Assembly: GCA_014800385.1 (NCBI GenBank)
Contig: JAAVGE010000001.1
Span: 1 to 49,500 of the forward strand
Reading direction: 5' to 3'
Source: Bacteroidales bacterium
GTDB taxonomy: Bacteria > Bacteroidota > Bacteroidia > Bacteroidales > Muribaculaceae
DNA: 49,500 bases
The stretch's first letter is position 1, and each line of letters begins with the position of its first letter. Below, one piece after another: positions 26,823-33,937 of this stretch. The position numbers and the translations under genes were made by a program. The notes below the pieces were generated by a model, which saw only the letters and a list, made by a program, of their open reading frames with translations, did not search any database and was not told the origin of the DNA.

Positions 26823-27602
26823 TCAAAATATACGGGCTGACCCTGCATGACAAGTTGGATACACCCAATCCTCATCTTCATCGCCATCTTCGTCAATGGT
26901 AATTTTGTATATCCGCACGTCCAACGGATCAATGGGATTTCCATCCTCATCAATAAAGTATAACTCAAGCATTTCGTTTGGCGCAGATATCCTTATTATG
27001 TCAACAATCGTACTAAATAAAGTGTCCGGTCTTCCATCATCCTTCAAAATCACTGTGAGTGACTCGGAGGCTTCGTTTACCTTAATCACCTTCGTTTCTA
27101 ATCCTACGAATGAAAACTGCAGCGAATCACCGGAATTTACTTCTATCTCAAATTCACCATCAATGTTTGTATTAACGCCATTCTCATTTCGCAGATTTCT
27201 TATCGCTGCTCCGGGTAATGCCTCCACAATCGCAGAATCACCCTCACCCTTGAATTCTCCCTTAACAACACCTTCTATTAAGATTGGATTCCGGGATGGA
27301 ATGGAAACGCTGTCCGCTCGGTGCTGTTCAACATCAGTTGCAGCGTGTGCGTCTGATGCAACAGGGATCAGCATGGATAGAAAAGCAGCCAATATACCTG
27401 CAAGTTTCACGATTTTTCCTGCAAGGGAACGATTTCGGAGTTGATGCTCAAGATAACGCACTTCAGCCTCGCACTTCGGACATGTTCCCGAACAATCTCC
27501 TTTATAGCAACATTCAGTGGTCATGCACTCTATGTCGATAGCCTCCGCTATTTTCCCGCGTATTTCTTTAAGTATTTTACAGATATTCTTTCCTCGTGTC
27601 AT
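26823..27602 (-). CDS. Membrane protein with N-terminal Cys cluster and carboxypeptidase-regulatory-like domain (probably truncated)
   Basis: A 259-residue protein. The N-terminus MTRGKNICKILKEIRGKIAE is followed by a Cys cluster, with Cys26, 31, 32, 37, 41 and 44 around YKGDCSGTCPKCEAEVRYLE. I know this pattern from Bacteroidales proteins that carry a carboxypeptidase-D regulatory-like domain. A single membrane segment lies at about 60-80. The outer part has an Ig-like domain (about 105-190: GVVKGEF, GAAIRNL, GEFEIEV, DSLQFSFVGLE), then an acidic region with IDEDGNPIDPLDVRIY. The start at 27602 was chosen over an upstream in-frame start at 27635 because of its conserved N-terminus and the promoter at 27624. 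The chain stops at a TGA while the same frame goes on for 50 codons, so the protein is probably missing its tail. Confidence 0.7.
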   Translation of the reverse strand: MTRGKNICKILKEIRGKIAEAIDIECMTTECCYKGDCSGTCPKCEAEVRYLEHQLRNRSLAGKIVKLAGILAAFLSMLIPVASDAHAATDVEQHRADSVSIPSRNPILIEGVVKGEFKGEGDSAIVEALPGAAIRNLRNENGVNTNIDGEFEIEVNSGDSLQFSFVGLETKVIKVNEASESLTVILKDDGRPDTLFSTIVDIIRISAPNEMLELYFIDEDGNPIDPLDVRIYKITIDEDGDEDEDWVYPTCHAGSARIF

Positions 27603-27623
27603 GGCTGAATTCGTTGATTCATG

Positions 27624-27631
27624 CAAAGATA
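27624..27631 (-). promoter_or_regulatory. Putative -7 element for the interrupted membrane protein gene
   Basis: TATCTTTG on the minus strand, about 22 bases before the ATG at 27602. No -33 match is seen at the right spacing; an oligo-T tract (TTTTTTTTG) lies immediately upstream. Confidence 0.55.
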
Positions 27632-27683
27632 GCAAAAAAAATTGATACTCACTCAGTTTATGAAAATGGGGTGTGATTTTGGT

Positions 27684-27803
27684 TTGGCGGATGTACTGCG
27701 GCTGCTCCGCAGAGCAGCCCTACAGGAATTATAAGTCACCTTTTGCGCGTGCTAAGAGATTGATTACCAAAACCGTAGGGATGCTCCACGGAGAATCCGC
27801 CGG
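27684..27803. repeat. Paired REP-like palindromic repeat, copy 1
   Basis: Two inward-facing palindromes: TTGGCGGATGTA, then GGCTGCTC/GAGCAGCC (27700-27707, 27712-27719) ending CCCTACAGG; and CCGTAGGGATGCTCC, then GGAGAATCCGCC (about 27773-27800, one stem mismatch). The overall plan is GGCGG..CCCTAC - spacer - GTAGGG..CCGCC. The same plan recurs at 36157-36234, so this is a dispersed BIME/REP-type element of the genome. It sits in the 395-base gap 27603-27997. Confidence 0.75.
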
Positions 27804-27931
27804 TCCTCCTTGTGATTCTTGCAGTTTGCATTGACATCCTCCCTCGATGTAAAACTGACTAATAATTAGGGATATTCAGTTAGTGGCTAATTGATTGCTT
27901 GCTGATGTCATAAACATTTTGTAACTTTACA

Positions 27932-27970
27932 CCCCCCCCCCGATTGACCCATCACGGGCTTATTCGGGGG
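27932..27970. other. C10 homopolymer forming one arm of a hairpin
   Basis: Ten consecutive C (27932-27941). The last five plus GA (27937-27943) pair with TCGGGGG at 27964-27970, and CCC/GGG pair inside the loop. It lies just beyond the 3' end of the acetyltransferase gene and may act as its terminator, although no T-tract follows on either strand. Homopolymer length could vary by slippage. Confidence 0.55.
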
Positions 27971-27997
27971 TAACACTCTCTTACTATCCTGCCGCAC

Positions 27998-28543
27998 CTA
28001 TCGCTTGATGCTCTTTACCGGATTTCCGGCCACAATGGAATCGTCGGGAACATCCTTGGTTACGACACTTCCTGCTCCTACAATACAACGGTTGCCGATG
28101 GTTACGCCGGGACAGATGACCACTCCACCACCAATCCAGCAGTCTTCACCGATCGTAACAGGGAAGGCATATTCTTTGGTTCCTCTTCTGTCCGTATATT
28201 CCATCGGATGATGAGGTGTGTAGATTTTCACATCGGGACCTATGAGGGTATGTTTTCCGATTGTTATATATGCACCGTCAAGAAATGTGCAGTTAGCGTT
28301 TACAAACACATGTTCTCCCAATTTTATGCCATGCCCATGGTCGCAGTAAAACGGCGGACACACTATAGAACTCTCCGGAATACCGGGAATCAACTCTTCG
28401 AGCAACTGACGATACCCTTCATCGTAACTGCTCATTGTACGCATCCTTGCAAGTAGGCTCTTTGCGTGTATGAAACTTTCTTGCAACTCGGGAGTGTCCA
28501 TATCCGCAAGTTCGCTGTTACGCATCTTTTCAAGTTCGTTCAT
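27998..28543 (-). CDS. Sugar O-acetyltransferase, maltose/galactoside acetyltransferase type
   Basis: A 181-residue hexapeptide-repeat acyltransferase that moves acetyl from acetyl-CoA to a sugar hydroxyl. The N-terminal Mac domain (about 1-55) is followed by the left-handed beta-helix. PPFYCDHGHGIKLGEHVFVNANCTF and the catalytic His region IYTPHHPME (about 107-115) are standard for LacA/Maa, as are IGEDCWIGGGVVICPGVTIGN and VVTKDVPDDSIVAGNPVK. Length matches the family. It forms a trimer in known members. The gene stands alone with its own promoter at 28571-28601. Physiologically these enzymes acetylate non-metabolised sugars; the specific acceptor is unknown. Confidence 0.93.
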   Translation of the reverse strand: MNELEKMRNSELADMDTPELQESFIHAKSLLARMRTMSSYDEGYRQLLEELIPGIPESSIVCPPFYCDHGHGIKLGEHVFVNANCTFLDGAYITIGKHTLIGPDVKIYTPHHPMEYTDRRGTKEYAFPVTIGEDCWIGGGVVICPGVTIGNRCIVGAGSVVTKDVPDDSIVAGNPVKSIKR

Positions 28544-28570
28544 AAGTGTATTAGTTTAAAATATTCTTTA

Positions 28571-28601
28571 CAAATATATGAATAATCCTGCGTTTAAGCA
28601 A
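28571..28601 (-). promoter_or_regulatory. Promoter of the sugar O-acetyltransferase gene
   Basis: On the minus strand TTG (28601-28599), a 20-base spacer and TATATTTG (28578-28571), 28 bases before the ATG. Confidence 0.75.
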
Positions 28602-28697
28602 GTCTGCGAGGTTTATAAATATGGGGAAATGGGCACGAAAAATAGATATACCAGGCAGTAGGTACATCGGTTTGTCCGATCCTTAATTTCCAAACGC

Positions 28698-28747
28698 AAA
28701 AAAAAACGGAGGAACAACTGATTTTAATTATCAGCGGTTCCTCCGTT
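28698..28747 (-). terminator. Terminator of the rplM-rpsI-rpsB-tsf operon
   Basis: On the minus strand AACGGAGGAAC (28747-28737) pairs perfectly with GTTCCTCCGTT (28715-28705), with an inner CTGA/TCAG stem, followed by nine T (28706-28698). Very strong. It lies about 65 bases after the tsf stop. Confidence 0.93.
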
Positions 28748-28812
28748 GTAGTATTCAAATAATCCGGTCATGGAGAGGGCTAAATCCACCCCCTGATACG
28801 AATAGGATTTGA

Positions 28813-29805
28813 TTAGTCTTCGTTAAGGTTAACGCGTTTGAAGTCAACGACAGTCAGACCATCAGCGGTTTTAGCGAGGTACTGAGCGATAGTCATTGAA
28901 GAATCTTTAACGAATTCCTGTTCAACGAGAACTGATTCTTTGTAGAATTTGTTAACACGACCGTTAGCGATGTTCTGAATCATAGCCTCGGGCATGTTAG
29001 CAGCCTTAGCCTCAGCAGCCTCTTTTGCGATTACGCGAGCCTTGTCTGCCTCTTCCTGAGTCAGCCAGCCTTTAGCAATGTTTGATTCGATGTGATCTTC
29101 GCTATCAACGAGGTTGGGGTTGATACCTGCTTTTTTAAGGGCAGCCTCAACTGCTTTCTTGATCTGTTCCTCTTTAGATTTTTCGATAGCAACGGTGCGT
29201 TCAGATTCAACAACTGAAGCGGGCACCTGTTCGCGGGTAGCAGCAACGGGGTTCATTGCAGCAGCCTGCATAGCAACGTCACGTGCAACAGCATCGTCAA
29301 CACCTGCGAGGTTGAGGGCAACGATAGTGGCGAGTTTGTTACCGAAGTGGTTGTAAGAAGTAACAGTGGGAGCAGTCAGATACTCGTAAGCACCGAGTTC
29401 GCACTTTTCACCGGTTTTACCTGTTTCTTCAACGATGAGGTCAGCAACCGAAGTACCGTTGATTTCGAGAGCCTTGAGGGCATCCATTGATTCAACGCGG
29501 TTAGCAACGGCAGCGTCGATGATTTTGTTGGTGAGTTCAACGAAACCTGCGTTTTTAGCAACGAAGTCAGTTTCACATTTCAGGGCTACGATAGCAGCGA
29601 AGTCACCGTTATGTTTAGCGATAACACAACCTTCAGAAGCCTCACGGTCTTCACGTTTAGCGGCAACAGCCTGACCTTTTTTTCTCAGGATTTCAACGGC
29701 AGCATCCATGTCACCGTTAGTTTCGATGAGAGCGTTTTTGCAGTCTGTAAGACCTGCGCTTGTGAGGTGGCGAAGTTTTTTGATATCTTCAATAGTAACA
29801 GCCAT
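28813..29805 (-). CDS. tsf: Translation elongation factor Ts
   Basis: A 330-residue EF-Ts, the nucleotide exchange factor for EF-Tu. The N-terminal UBA-like domain has IKKLRHLTSAGLTDCKNALIETNGDMDAAVEILRKKG, with the EF-Tu-contact region and the conserved TDFVAKN (about 80-86) in place. The core dimerisation and C-terminal modules follow (ESVLVEQEFVKDSSMTIAQYL). It is longer than the E. coli protein (283) because of an insertion with GWLTQEEADKARVIAKEAAEAKAA (about 240-270), as is usual in Bacteroidetes. It is last in the rplM-rpsI-rpsB-tsf operon. A 110-base spacer with a hairpin separates it from rpsB, and a strong terminator follows. Confidence 0.97.
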   Translation of the reverse strand: MAVTIEDIKKLRHLTSAGLTDCKNALIETNGDMDAAVEILRKKGQAVAAKREDREASEGCVIAKHNGDFAAIVALKCETDFVAKNAGFVELTNKIIDAAVANRVESMDALKALEINGTSVADLIVEETGKTGEKCELGAYEYLTAPTVTSYNHFGNKLATIVALNLAGVDDAVARDVAMQAAAMNPVAATREQVPASVVESERTVAIEKSKEEQIKKAVEAALKKAGINPNLVDSEDHIESNIAKGWLTQEEADKARVIAKEAAEAKAANMPEAMIQNIANGRVNKFYKESVLVEQEFVKDSSMTIAQYLAKTADGLTVVDFKRVNLNED

Positions 29806-29851
29806 AATTGTATGTATTCTGTTTTGTAAGTAGTTGTTTTAATTCAATTTA

Positions 29852-29893
29852 CGCTCGAAGGCAGGAGTGTGGAGACACTGAAGCCATCGAGCG
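29852..29893 (-). ncRNA. Nested hairpin in the rpsB-tsf spacer
   Basis: On the minus strand a 42-base structure: CGCTCGA/TCGAGCG outer stem (7 pairs), GGC/GCC middle stem and AGTGT/ACACT inner stem capped by CTCC, with small symmetric internal loops. It begins 23 bases after the rpsB stop and ends 46 bases before the tsf ATG. No U-tract follows, so it is not a plain terminator. It may be a processing or stability element; no known RNA family is assigned. Confidence 0.55.
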
Positions 29894-29915
29894 AAAAATA
29901 TGTTCCGTATACTGA

Positions 29916-30740
29916 TTATTCAGCAGCGGGAGCCTCAGCCTCAGCAGCAGGAGCCTCAGCAGCGGCTTCAGCCTTGCGGCTTACGCGGCGACGTTCGCGT
30001 TTGGGAGCGGCAGCAGCCTCACCTTCTGCAGCGGGAGCGTCAACTTTTTCTGCTTTGCGTTCTTCCAGACCTTCAGCCATAGCACCGCAAACGGTATCAA
30101 GGATGATTTCGATTGATTTTGAAGCATCATCGTTAGCGGGGATTACAAAATCAACGCTGTTGGGGTCAGAGTTAGTATCGACGATTGCGAATACGGGAAT
30201 ACCGAGACGGTTTGCTTCAGCAACGGCGATATGTTCTTTGAGAACGTCAACAACGAAAAGAGCAGAGGGGAGACGGTTCAGGTCAGCGATAGAACCAAGA
30301 GTTTTCTCGAGTTTAGCACGCTGGCGGCTGATCTGCAGTTTTTCGCGTTTTGAGAGGTTGTCGAAAGTGCCGTCAGTAGCCATCTTGTCGATAGCAGTCA
30401 TTTTTTTGACAGCCTTACGGATAGTGGGGAAGTTGGTAAGCATACCGCCGGGCCAGCGTTCAATCACATAAGGCATAGAGATTGCAGAGGCTTTATCAGC
30501 GATAACTTGTTTGGCCTGTTTTTTAGTGGCAACAAAGAGAACTTTTTTGCCTGATTTTGCTATGTTCTTCAGGGCTGCGGCTGCTTCAGCGAGTTTAGCC
30601 TCAGTCTTGTAGAGGTCAATGATGTGGATACCGTTGCGCTCCATGAAGATGTAGGGCGCCATAGCAGGATTCCATTTTCTTTTGAGGTGACCGAAATGGC
30701 AACCTGCTTCTAAGAGTTGGTCAAAATTGGGTGTTGACAT
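29916..30740 (-). CDS. rpsB: 30S ribosomal protein S2 with Ala/Glu-rich tail
   Basis: A 274-residue S2. The N-terminus MSTPNFDQLLEAGCHFGHLKRKWNP is standard; the ATG at 30740 was chosen over an in-frame ATG 60 bases upstream (30800), which would add residues that the family lacks. Blocks ERNGIHIIDL, FVATKKQA, YVIERWPGGMLTNF and VDTNSDP are typical of S2. The last ~35 residues are a low-complexity extension (KRERRRVSRKAEAAAEAPAAE), similar to the tail of S16 in this window. It sits between rpsI and tsf with a 140-base spacer upstream that contains a potential regulatory leader. Confidence 0.96.
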   Translation of the reverse strand: MSTPNFDQLLEAGCHFGHLKRKWNPAMAPYIFMERNGIHIIDLYKTEAKLAEAAAALKNIAKSGKKVLFVATKKQAKQVIADKASAISMPYVIERWPGGMLTNFPTIRKAVKKMTAIDKMATDGTFDNLSKREKLQISRQRAKLEKTLGSIADLNRLPSALFVVDVLKEHIAVAEANRLGIPVFAIVDTNSDPNSVDFVIPANDDASKSIEIILDTVCGAMAEGLEERKAEKVDAPAAEGEAAAAPKRERRRVSRKAEAAAEAPAAEAEAPAAE

Positions 30741-30758
30741 TTTTTGTAATAATTGTTT

Positions 30759-30870
30759 ACGTTCCGAAAATTCAACCTCGCGAGTAGGGAACGTGTCCAT
30801 CTCCGAGATTTAGATACTAAACACTGTATAATAAACCTTGTCAGGCTGCGACATTCATGCCGCGTTCCGA
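30759..30870 (-). promoter_or_regulatory. Possible autoregulatory leader of rpsB
   Basis: In the 140-base spacer between rpsI and rpsB, three segments on the minus strand can pair in two exclusive ways: A, TCGGAACG (30870-30863); B, ACGTTCC (30794-30788); C, CGGAACGT (30766-30759). B can pair with A or with C, and C ends only 18 bases before the rpsB ATG. This resembles ribosomal-protein leader switches. It is inference from complementarity alone. Confidence 0.4.
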
Positions 30871-30880
30871 GAAGTGAATA

Positions 30881-31267
30881 TTAACGTTTTGAGAACTGGA
30901 AGCGTTTACGTGCTTTGGGCTGACCGGGTTTCTTACGTTCAACAGAACGGGGGTCACGGGTCATGAAGCCTTCAACACGAAGAGCGTGCTTGTCCTCGGG
31001 ATTGATTTTCACAAGTGCGCGAGCGATAGCCAGACGGAGAGCCTCAGCCTGACCTTTGTAGCCACCACCGTCGAGGTTGACGTGGATGTCATATTTTTCT
31101 ACGCAGTCAAGTGTGTTAAGGGGTTGTTTAACGATGAACTGAAGAATAGAAGAGGGGAAGTAAACTTCCAGGGGGCGTTTGTTGATGGTGATTACGCCGT
31201 TACCTTCTTTGACGATGACACGAGCGATGGCTGCTTTACGTCGTCCAACTGCATTTACATTTTCCAT
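30881..31267 (-). CDS. rpsI: 30S ribosomal protein S9
   Basis: A 128-residue S9 of normal length. It begins MENVNAVGRRKAAIARV and ends GQPKARKRFQFSKR, the basic tail that reaches the P-site tRNA in the ribosome. NLDGGGYKGQAEALRLAIARAL is the conserved RNA-binding core. The gene follows rplM by 9 bases on the minus strand, the universal L13-S9 pair, and is followed by rpsB after a 140-base structured spacer. Confidence 0.97.
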   Translation of the reverse strand: MENVNAVGRRKAAIARVIVKEGNGVITINKRPLEVYFPSSILQFIVKQPLNTLDCVEKYDIHVNLDGGGYKGQAEALRLAIARALVKINPEDKHALRVEGFMTRDPRSVERKKPGQPKARKRFQFSKR

Positions 31268-31276
31268 ACTCTAATA

Positions 31277-31756
31277 TTATTTCAGTTTGTTAATGTCGAT
31301 AACTTCAGGATTCTGAGCCTCATGGGGGTGGTTAGCGCCATTGTAAACGTGCATGTTTTCAATGATGCGACGACCCATACGGTTTTTGGGGAGCATACCT
31401 TTCATTACGTGAATGAACAGGGGGTTGTAGCCGGGTTTGAGGTGCTTGTTGAATGATTTCTTGATGAGCACTTCGGGAGTAGTCTCGCGCTGACCGCCGG
31501 GATAGCCGGTATAACTGAGATAGATTCTGTCAGTCATTTTTTTGCCGGTGAGACGTACTTTGTCGGCATTGATGATAATGACGTTATCGCCACATTCCAC
31601 ATTGGGAGAGTAGCAGGGTTTGTATTTGCCACGAAGAATCTTCGCAACCTTAGAGCACAAACGACCGAGAACCTGGTCAGTTGCGTCCACTACAACCCAT
31701 TTGCGTTCTACGCTTTCAGCGTTGGGGGTAAGAGTTTTGTAACTTAAAGTATCCAC
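31277..31756 (-). CDS. rplM: 50S ribosomal protein L13
   Basis: A 159-residue L13. WVVVDATDQVLGRLCSKVAKILRGK, then the NADKVRLTGKKMTDR region, YPGGQRE and HVMKGMLPKNRMGRRI are the expected family blocks. It is an early assembly protein of the large subunit and binds 23S rRNA. It is first in the operon rplM-rpsI-rpsB-tsf. It is preceded by a leader of about 100 nt with a hairpin (31811-31850) and a consensus promoter at 31865-31895. Confidence 0.97.
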   Translation of the reverse strand: MDTLSYKTLTPNAESVERKWVVVDATDQVLGRLCSKVAKILRGKYKPCYSPNVECGDNVIIINADKVRLTGKKMTDRIYLSYTGYPGGQRETTPEVLIKKSFNKHLKPGYNPLFIHVMKGMLPKNRMGRRIIENMHVYNGANHPHEAQNPEVIDINKLK

Positions 31757-31810
31757 TTCTTAAAGTTTAATTAATTAGTTAAATTGGTGACACACAAGCA
31801 GATAACTCGG

Positions 31811-31850
31811 CCAAAAGTTTCCACTTACGGTCGCCGTTGATTGATTTTGG
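31811..31850 (-). promoter_or_regulatory. Hairpin in the rplM leader
   Basis: On the minus strand CCAAAA (31850-31845) pairs with TTTTGG (31816-31811), and an inner CGG/CCG stem with a CGA loop (31836-31828) sits between them. It occupies the transcribed leader between the promoter and the rplM ATG. This is a candidate site for feedback by a ribosomal protein; no known family is assigned. Confidence 0.4.
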
Positions 31851-31864
31851 ATAAAATCGGCTTG

Positions 31865-31895
31865 CAAAGGTACTAATTTTGTGTTGATTACACAA
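31865..31895 (-). promoter_or_regulatory. Promoter of the rplM-rpsI-rpsB-tsf operon
   Basis: On the minus strand TTG (31895-31893), a 20-base spacer and TACCTTTG (31872-31865). The -7 box is identical to that of rpsP. It drives the four-gene operon through a leader of about 100 nt. Confidence 0.85.
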
Positions 31896-31975
31896 CTTTT
31901 TCACTTAATTTTTTCAGAACAACGCTGCGTTTCGTTCCTCGCGACTCCCCTCAAACACTCAACAGACATGTTTTA

Positions 31976-32008
31976 AATTCGGGAACCTTGTAAAATCATT
32001 CCCGGATT
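31976..32008 (-). terminator. Hairpin after the LTA-synthase-like gene
   Basis: AATTCGGGAA (31976-31985) and TTCCCGGATT (31999-32008) form a 10-pair stem with one G-T pair and a 13-base loop, about 115 bases beyond the stop of the LTA-synthase-like gene. The T-tract is weak (ATTTAAAAC), so termination efficiency is uncertain. The rest of the 367-base gap 31757-32123 holds the rplM promoter and leader and otherwise nothing recognisable. Confidence 0.55.
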
Positions 32009-32123
32009 TGATTACATACTATAATATTATACAAACTCGTTCGAATCGGCTTCTCAACGAAATGATTAGCTAGATTATATAAAAGATGTATGTTCTACTA
32101 AAAAGGTCCGTGACAGAATTATT

Positions 32124-33932
32124 TTACTCAAGATTTTTGAGGTAATCCGTTCGGATGATTGCGTCGCTGATGTCGCGCGATTGTTTCCAATGGTTGAGAT
32201 GATGAGGGTCTACACCGGTGGTGTCACCTGCCATTTTGCCTGTCATTGATGATATAGCGGCAGGTACTTTATTGGGTGAGAACAGGCTCTCTCCCACCCC
32301 TTGCCACTTGTAGTCCTGCAGACCGAGCATAGTCAGAAGCGTGGGATAAATATCCACTTGTCCGAACGGTTTCTCATAGCGCATACCTACGGGGGCATTG
32401 ACCACAATGAATGGGGTGTACTGCCCTTCGCTTACGAGTTCAACACCCTTGGTGCCGCTGCTCAGAATCTCCTTACGCTGTGCGGCAAGTCCCTCGTGGT
32501 CACCGGTTATCAATACCATGGTCTGATCCCAGTCGGGTCGCGAGCGCAGGTAATCTATAAGAGTGTGGATATGTGAATCGGTATAGTGAGCCATGGTCAG
32601 ATAATTCTCCAATGTGGAATGATAACCTTTGCCGCGCAAGTCAAATTCCGGACTACGAAGGTTGTCGGGAAGAATAAACGGGTTATGCCCTGAATAAGTG
32701 ACGAAGGTCATCATTCGCGGCTCTCCGTAAGGCCACAGTCTTTCGGATTCCATCTTCTCCACACTCTGACGGAAGAATGAGCCGTCGCTTAGTTTGCGCG
32801 AGGTTCCCACCTTTTCATCGATATTCCACACGGAACGTTCAAGGACTTTGTCATAGCCGAACGATTGTGCTATCACCCCCATATTCCAAGTTATAAGTTG
32901 GTCAACCGTAAGCATGATTGACTCTGATCCATACTTATCCTTAAGTGCTTTATTCAAGGTCAGATATGTTGACGTAGGATACCGGTTACTGTAGACCACC
33001 CCTTTCGTGGGCAACAGACCTGCCGTAATCAGCAACTGTCCGTCAATGGAACGTCCGGCATCGACCTGCGTCAGAGCATACGGAGCATAGAATGTCGTTG
33101 AATCCTTCAGCAGAGTATTCAGATATGGAGTAATCTCCATCCCTTCTACCTTCTGCTCAAGAGGCCAAGTCTCAAATGACTCCAATAAGATTATCACCAA
33201 ATTCTTTTTTGGCATAACACTGTCGGGGAGAGCCACCCCTTCGGTATATTTTCGGTGAACGTCCAGCCATTCAGCAATGACCGCCTCCTTATCAGGCGCT
33301 ACAGTTTTTCCTGACTCCATGCCGGTGTGAACAATATGCCCCACTACAGTATATACGGGAACGGTGCAACTGTGTGTATATGCCACCAAATCGTAGGAAT
33401 CATACGCTTTATAGAACCCTCCTTTAGAGTAATTTACAGCGAACGACACAGCAGCCGGGATCACAACAAGGGTGATGTAGCGAGGCCAGATGCCGGGAAT
33501 AAACTTATCGCGGGGCATTCGAAACGAAACAATGGCTCCGACAAGCAGAATGACAACGAACCCGAGGTCGCGCCAACGCAAAGAATCCGTAACACTCGCA
33601 GTAAAATCCTTCAGATTAGTGACAAGAAAATAACTTTCCAGTGGTATGCCGGTGAAATAGGTGCGACTATACATCAGGTTGGCCACCAGGAGCATATCGA
33701 AGATAAACAGACACACAATCTGGAGCCACACCTTACGGAATATCACGAACGGGAGGAGCAACACCATAGCCGCAAGGAAATTGTTAACCCAAAGTTCCCA
33801 TATACTCATGGCTCTGAAAGTGGTGCCCATACACCAGTCGACCACAAACCATATCATAGTCAGGAAGCATGTGGCAGCCATCACACCGAACCGGCTTTTC
33901 CACAAGTCTGCACCAAAAAACCACTGTTTCAT
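32124..33932 (-). CDS. LTA synthase family sulfatase-like membrane protein
   Basis: A 602-residue protein with about five N-terminal transmembrane helices (to about residue 170) and a large periplasmic alkaline-phosphatase-superfamily domain. Metal and catalytic sites are visible: NLVIILLESFETWPLE (metal-binding Glu), VDAGRSIDGQLL (the nucleophile position, Thr in LtaS, here Ser in GRS), TYSGHNPF and LITGDHEGLAA (Asp-His metal ligands). In Gram-negative Bacteroidales such proteins are probably phosphoglycerol or phosphoethanolamine transferases acting on lipids or glycans, since lipoteichoic acid is absent. The gene is monocistronic, with a palindromic element directly upstream and a hairpin downstream. 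Confidence 0.9.
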   Translation of the reverse strand: MKQWFFGADLWKSRFGVMAATCFLTMIWFVVDWCMGTTFRAMSIWELWVNNFLAAMVLLLPFVIFRKVWLQIVCLFIFDMLLVANLMYSRTYFTGIPLESYFLVTNLKDFTASVTDSLRWRDLGFVVILLVGAIVSFRMPRDKFIPGIWPRYITLVVIPAAVSFAVNYSKGGFYKAYDSYDLVAYTHSCTVPVYTVVGHIVHTGMESGKTVAPDKEAVIAEWLDVHRKYTEGVALPDSVMPKKNLVIILLESFETWPLEQKVEGMEITPYLNTLLKDSTTFYAPYALTQVDAGRSIDGQLLITAGLLPTKGVVYSNRYPTSTYLTLNKALKDKYGSESIMLTVDQLITWNMGVIAQSFGYDKVLERSVWNIDEKVGTSRKLSDGSFFRQSVEKMESERLWPYGEPRMMTFVTYSGHNPFILPDNLRSPEFDLRGKGYHSTLENYLTMAHYTDSHIHTLIDYLRSRPDWDQTMVLITGDHEGLAAQRKEILSSGTKGVELVSEGQYTPFIVVNAPVGMRYEKPFGQVDIYPTLLTMLGLQDYKWQGVGESLFSPNKVPAAISSMTGKMAGDTTGVDPHHLNHWKQSRDISDAIIRTDYLKNLE

Positions 33933-33937
33933 ATCAT

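Noticed and set aside
26780..26968. A different-frame open stretch overlapping the TGA of the interrupted membrane protein, considered as evidence of a frameshift
   Set aside because: The sense frame continues in phase after the TGA with plausible sequence to a TAG, so a point nonsense change explains the data better than a frameshift.
30741..30800. N-terminal extension of rpsB from an in-frame ATG at 30800
   Set aside because: S2 proteins begin at the equivalent of MSTPNFDQLLEAG, and the extension falls in a structured leader region; the start at 30740 is preferred.
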